Positions 62,797 to 64,000 of a DNA stretch of 64,000 nucleotides are shown piece by piece. This stretch comes from Flavivirga eckloniae (lineage in GTDB: Bacteria; Bacteroidota; Bacteroidia; Flavobacteriales; Flavobacteriaceae). The notes under the pieces are model-generated. The model saw nothing but the letters and a program-made list of their open reading frames with translations. It was not told the origin of the DNA and made no database searches. The stretch's first letter is position 1; each line of letters starts with the position of its first letter. The stretch spans positions 310,001 to 374,000 of the forward strand of contig NZ_CP025791.1 in NCBI RefSeq assembly GCF_002886045.1. The letters are read 5' to 3'. The position numbers were made by a program, and so were the translations under genes.

Positions 62797-63207
62797 ATGA
62801 AATTTGAAAATTCCCCCCATAGCAAAACATTGAACTATTACAAGCTCGTATTGCCTTTTGGCAATTTTTTTTTATGTGAAAAATTTATAATATCAGAATT
62901 ACATACCGGTGTACATTTCGATTGGCCTAAAATAGAAATGGTCATTAAAAATGTTTTTAAGTTCTATGGCGAGAATACGAGATTAGGCTATATTTCGAAT
63001 AGAATTAACTCCTATTCGGTTAGTCCACAAGATTGGGAAAAAGCAGAACAGTATAATTTAATGACAGGCATTGCTATTGTATACTATAATTATATGACCT
63101 ATTTAAATATTTCTTTAGAAAAAAGATTTTTAAAAGTTAATTTTCACCCATGCTTATCTTTAGATGAAGCTATTGAGTGGGTTCTAGGTTTGGAAGAATC
63201 GAAATAA
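62797..63207 (+). CDS. Small STAS/SpoIIAA-like protein, tandem paralogue 2
   Basis: The product has 136 residues with the same plan as the gene at 62338: LPFGNFFLCEKFIISEL, LGYISNRINSYSVSP, IAIVYYNYMTYLNI, SLDEAIEWVLGL. DNA identity is high in the first third, including the start context and a run shared with copy 1 (TATGTGAAAAATTTATAATA). This suggests a recent duplication. It is 39 nt after copy 1. Confidence 0.7.
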   Translation: MKFENSPHSKTLNYYKLVLPFGNFFLCEKFIISELHTGVHFDWPKIEMVIKNVFKFYGENTRLGYISNRINSYSVSPQDWEKAEQYNLMTGIAIVYYNYMTYLNISLEKRFLKVNFHPCLSLDEAIEWVLGLEESK

Positions 63208-63409
63208 ACCTCAAATCGAGAGCGTTTTTACATTACGCATCACATTAACAGAGCAGTTCCCAATCTTCATTTAGTTTTACCAAAACAAATCATGATTCCT
63301 CCAGCTTTTGTAACCATATAACATCCTTTAATTAAGTAACATAATTTGTATTATCATTTTTTTATTGTAATTTTCTTACAAAAAAATATCTTTTGATAAA
63401 ATACAAATT

Positions 63410-63835
63410 ATGAGATTTGAAGATTCTAACTACTACAAGACTTTAGCTTCAAAAAAGATTGTTTTAAAAACTGGCACATTTTACTTTACGAAACACTTTT
63501 GTATTTCTGAAATTAATGAAGGTGTACATTTGGGTTTTAAAGAAGCTCAAAACATTATTATGGCTTTGTTTGAGCATTATGGTGAAGAGTTAAAAATTGG
63601 TTTTATATCGAATCGTATAAACTCATACTCTCTTGACATTAGGGAATGGATGAAATTTAATGAGACTTATAATTTTTTAATTGCTACAGCTATTGTTACT
63701 TATAATGATTTAAACTTCAACATTGCTATTATTGAAAAATACTTATCTAATATGAGCATTAAAAAATGTAATACTTTAAATGAGGCTATTAGTTGGATCG
63801 TGAACCTAAAAGAATTTAATATCGTAAATACTTAA
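63410..63835 (+). CDS. Small STAS/SpoIIAA-like protein, tandem paralogue 3 (diverged)
   Basis: The product has 141 residues. It keeps IGFISNRINSYSLDI and TLNEAISWIVNL and the N-terminal strand order, but differs widely elsewhere (KTGTFYFTKHFCISEI). It therefore split earlier than copies 1 and 2. It is 202 nt after copy 2 and has its own upstream AT-rich region. Function unknown. Confidence 0.7.
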   Translation: MRFEDSNYYKTLASKKIVLKTGTFYFTKHFCISEINEGVHLGFKEAQNIIMALFEHYGEELKIGFISNRINSYSLDIREWMKFNETYNFLIATAIVTYNDLNFNIAIIEKYLSNMSIKKCNTLNEAISWIVNLKEFNIVNT

Positions 63836-64000
63836 ATCTATAACTTTTCATAATAATACAAAGTCTAGTATTATTAAAATACAGCATTCTTTCCTCTAAA
63901 TATTTTAATCGTCATAATGTGTCCAATTTGCGACTAAAGGTGAAATTTGAAGCTTTTTCTTTTTAAGAATGAAGCTTTTTTATTACATAATTGGTAATCT

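Overview
The window is chromosomal DNA of a low-GC member of the Bacteroidota, almost certainly a marine-type Flavobacteriaceae. The evidence is a type IX secretion (T9SS) C-terminal sorting domain, DUF6443-type RHS proteins, a sigma/FecR/TonB-receptor signalling cassette, lipoproteins with an early lipobox Cys, promoters of the Bacteroidota form TAnnTTTG instead of a classical -10 box, and starts without Shine-Dalgarno sequences. I see no rRNA, tRNA, CRISPR array or phage block.

Layout. 0-11 kb (minus strand) is an accessory polymorphic-toxin region. A four-gene RHS operon (7847-10867 partner, lipocalin-like, 1513-aa RHS protein ending in a domain with the zinc-protease motif HELTH, then a lipoprotein) is followed by a small orphan module and a REP-associated transposase gene broken by one in-frame amber codon. 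REP palindromes flank these pieces. 11-23 kb holds two large VPS10/BNR-propeller paralogues, an orphan exbD, a 3D-domain lipoprotein and a tight sulfur operon (sulfite oxidase, cytochrome c, rhodanese, fatty acid hydroxylase). 23-30 kb has a fused E1 alpha-beta 2-oxoacid dehydrogenase, a 2OG-Fe(II) oxygenase and a set comprising SUI1/eIF1-like, DUF1835, nucleoside phosphorylase and a substrate-binding protein. 30-34 kb is an island of unrecognised genes, many membrane or secreted. 34-42 kb carries a TlpA-type lipoprotein and an ECF sigma / FecR anti-sigma / STN-containing TonB receptor / two paralogous lipoproteins operon. 42-46 kb has nnr and a T9SS-secreted protein with two 21-bp-phased repeats upstream of its promoter. 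46-51 kb is thrA-thrB-thrC, preceded by a short ORF rich in Thr and Ile codons that looks like an attenuation leader peptide. 51-62 kb is mixed housekeeping (DUF983, AraC, papain-like peptidase, gcvT, epimerase, pterin dehydratase, YebC, Gfo/Idh/MocA, CAP, pdxH). The last 1.7 kb contains three tandem paralogues of a small unknown protein.

Intergenic DNA carries several recurring palindromic or tandem sequence families that are not genes. The most interesting signals are the threonine leader peptide with no GC-rich terminator behind it, the HELTH toxin tail with its candidate immunity lipoprotein, the REP-bracketed orphan module next to a nonsense-broken RAYT, the phased repeats at the T9SS gene, and the unrecognised two-gene pair at 30.1-31.3 kb. 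No claim here rests on a database search. Family calls are from recognised motifs and remembered family architecture.
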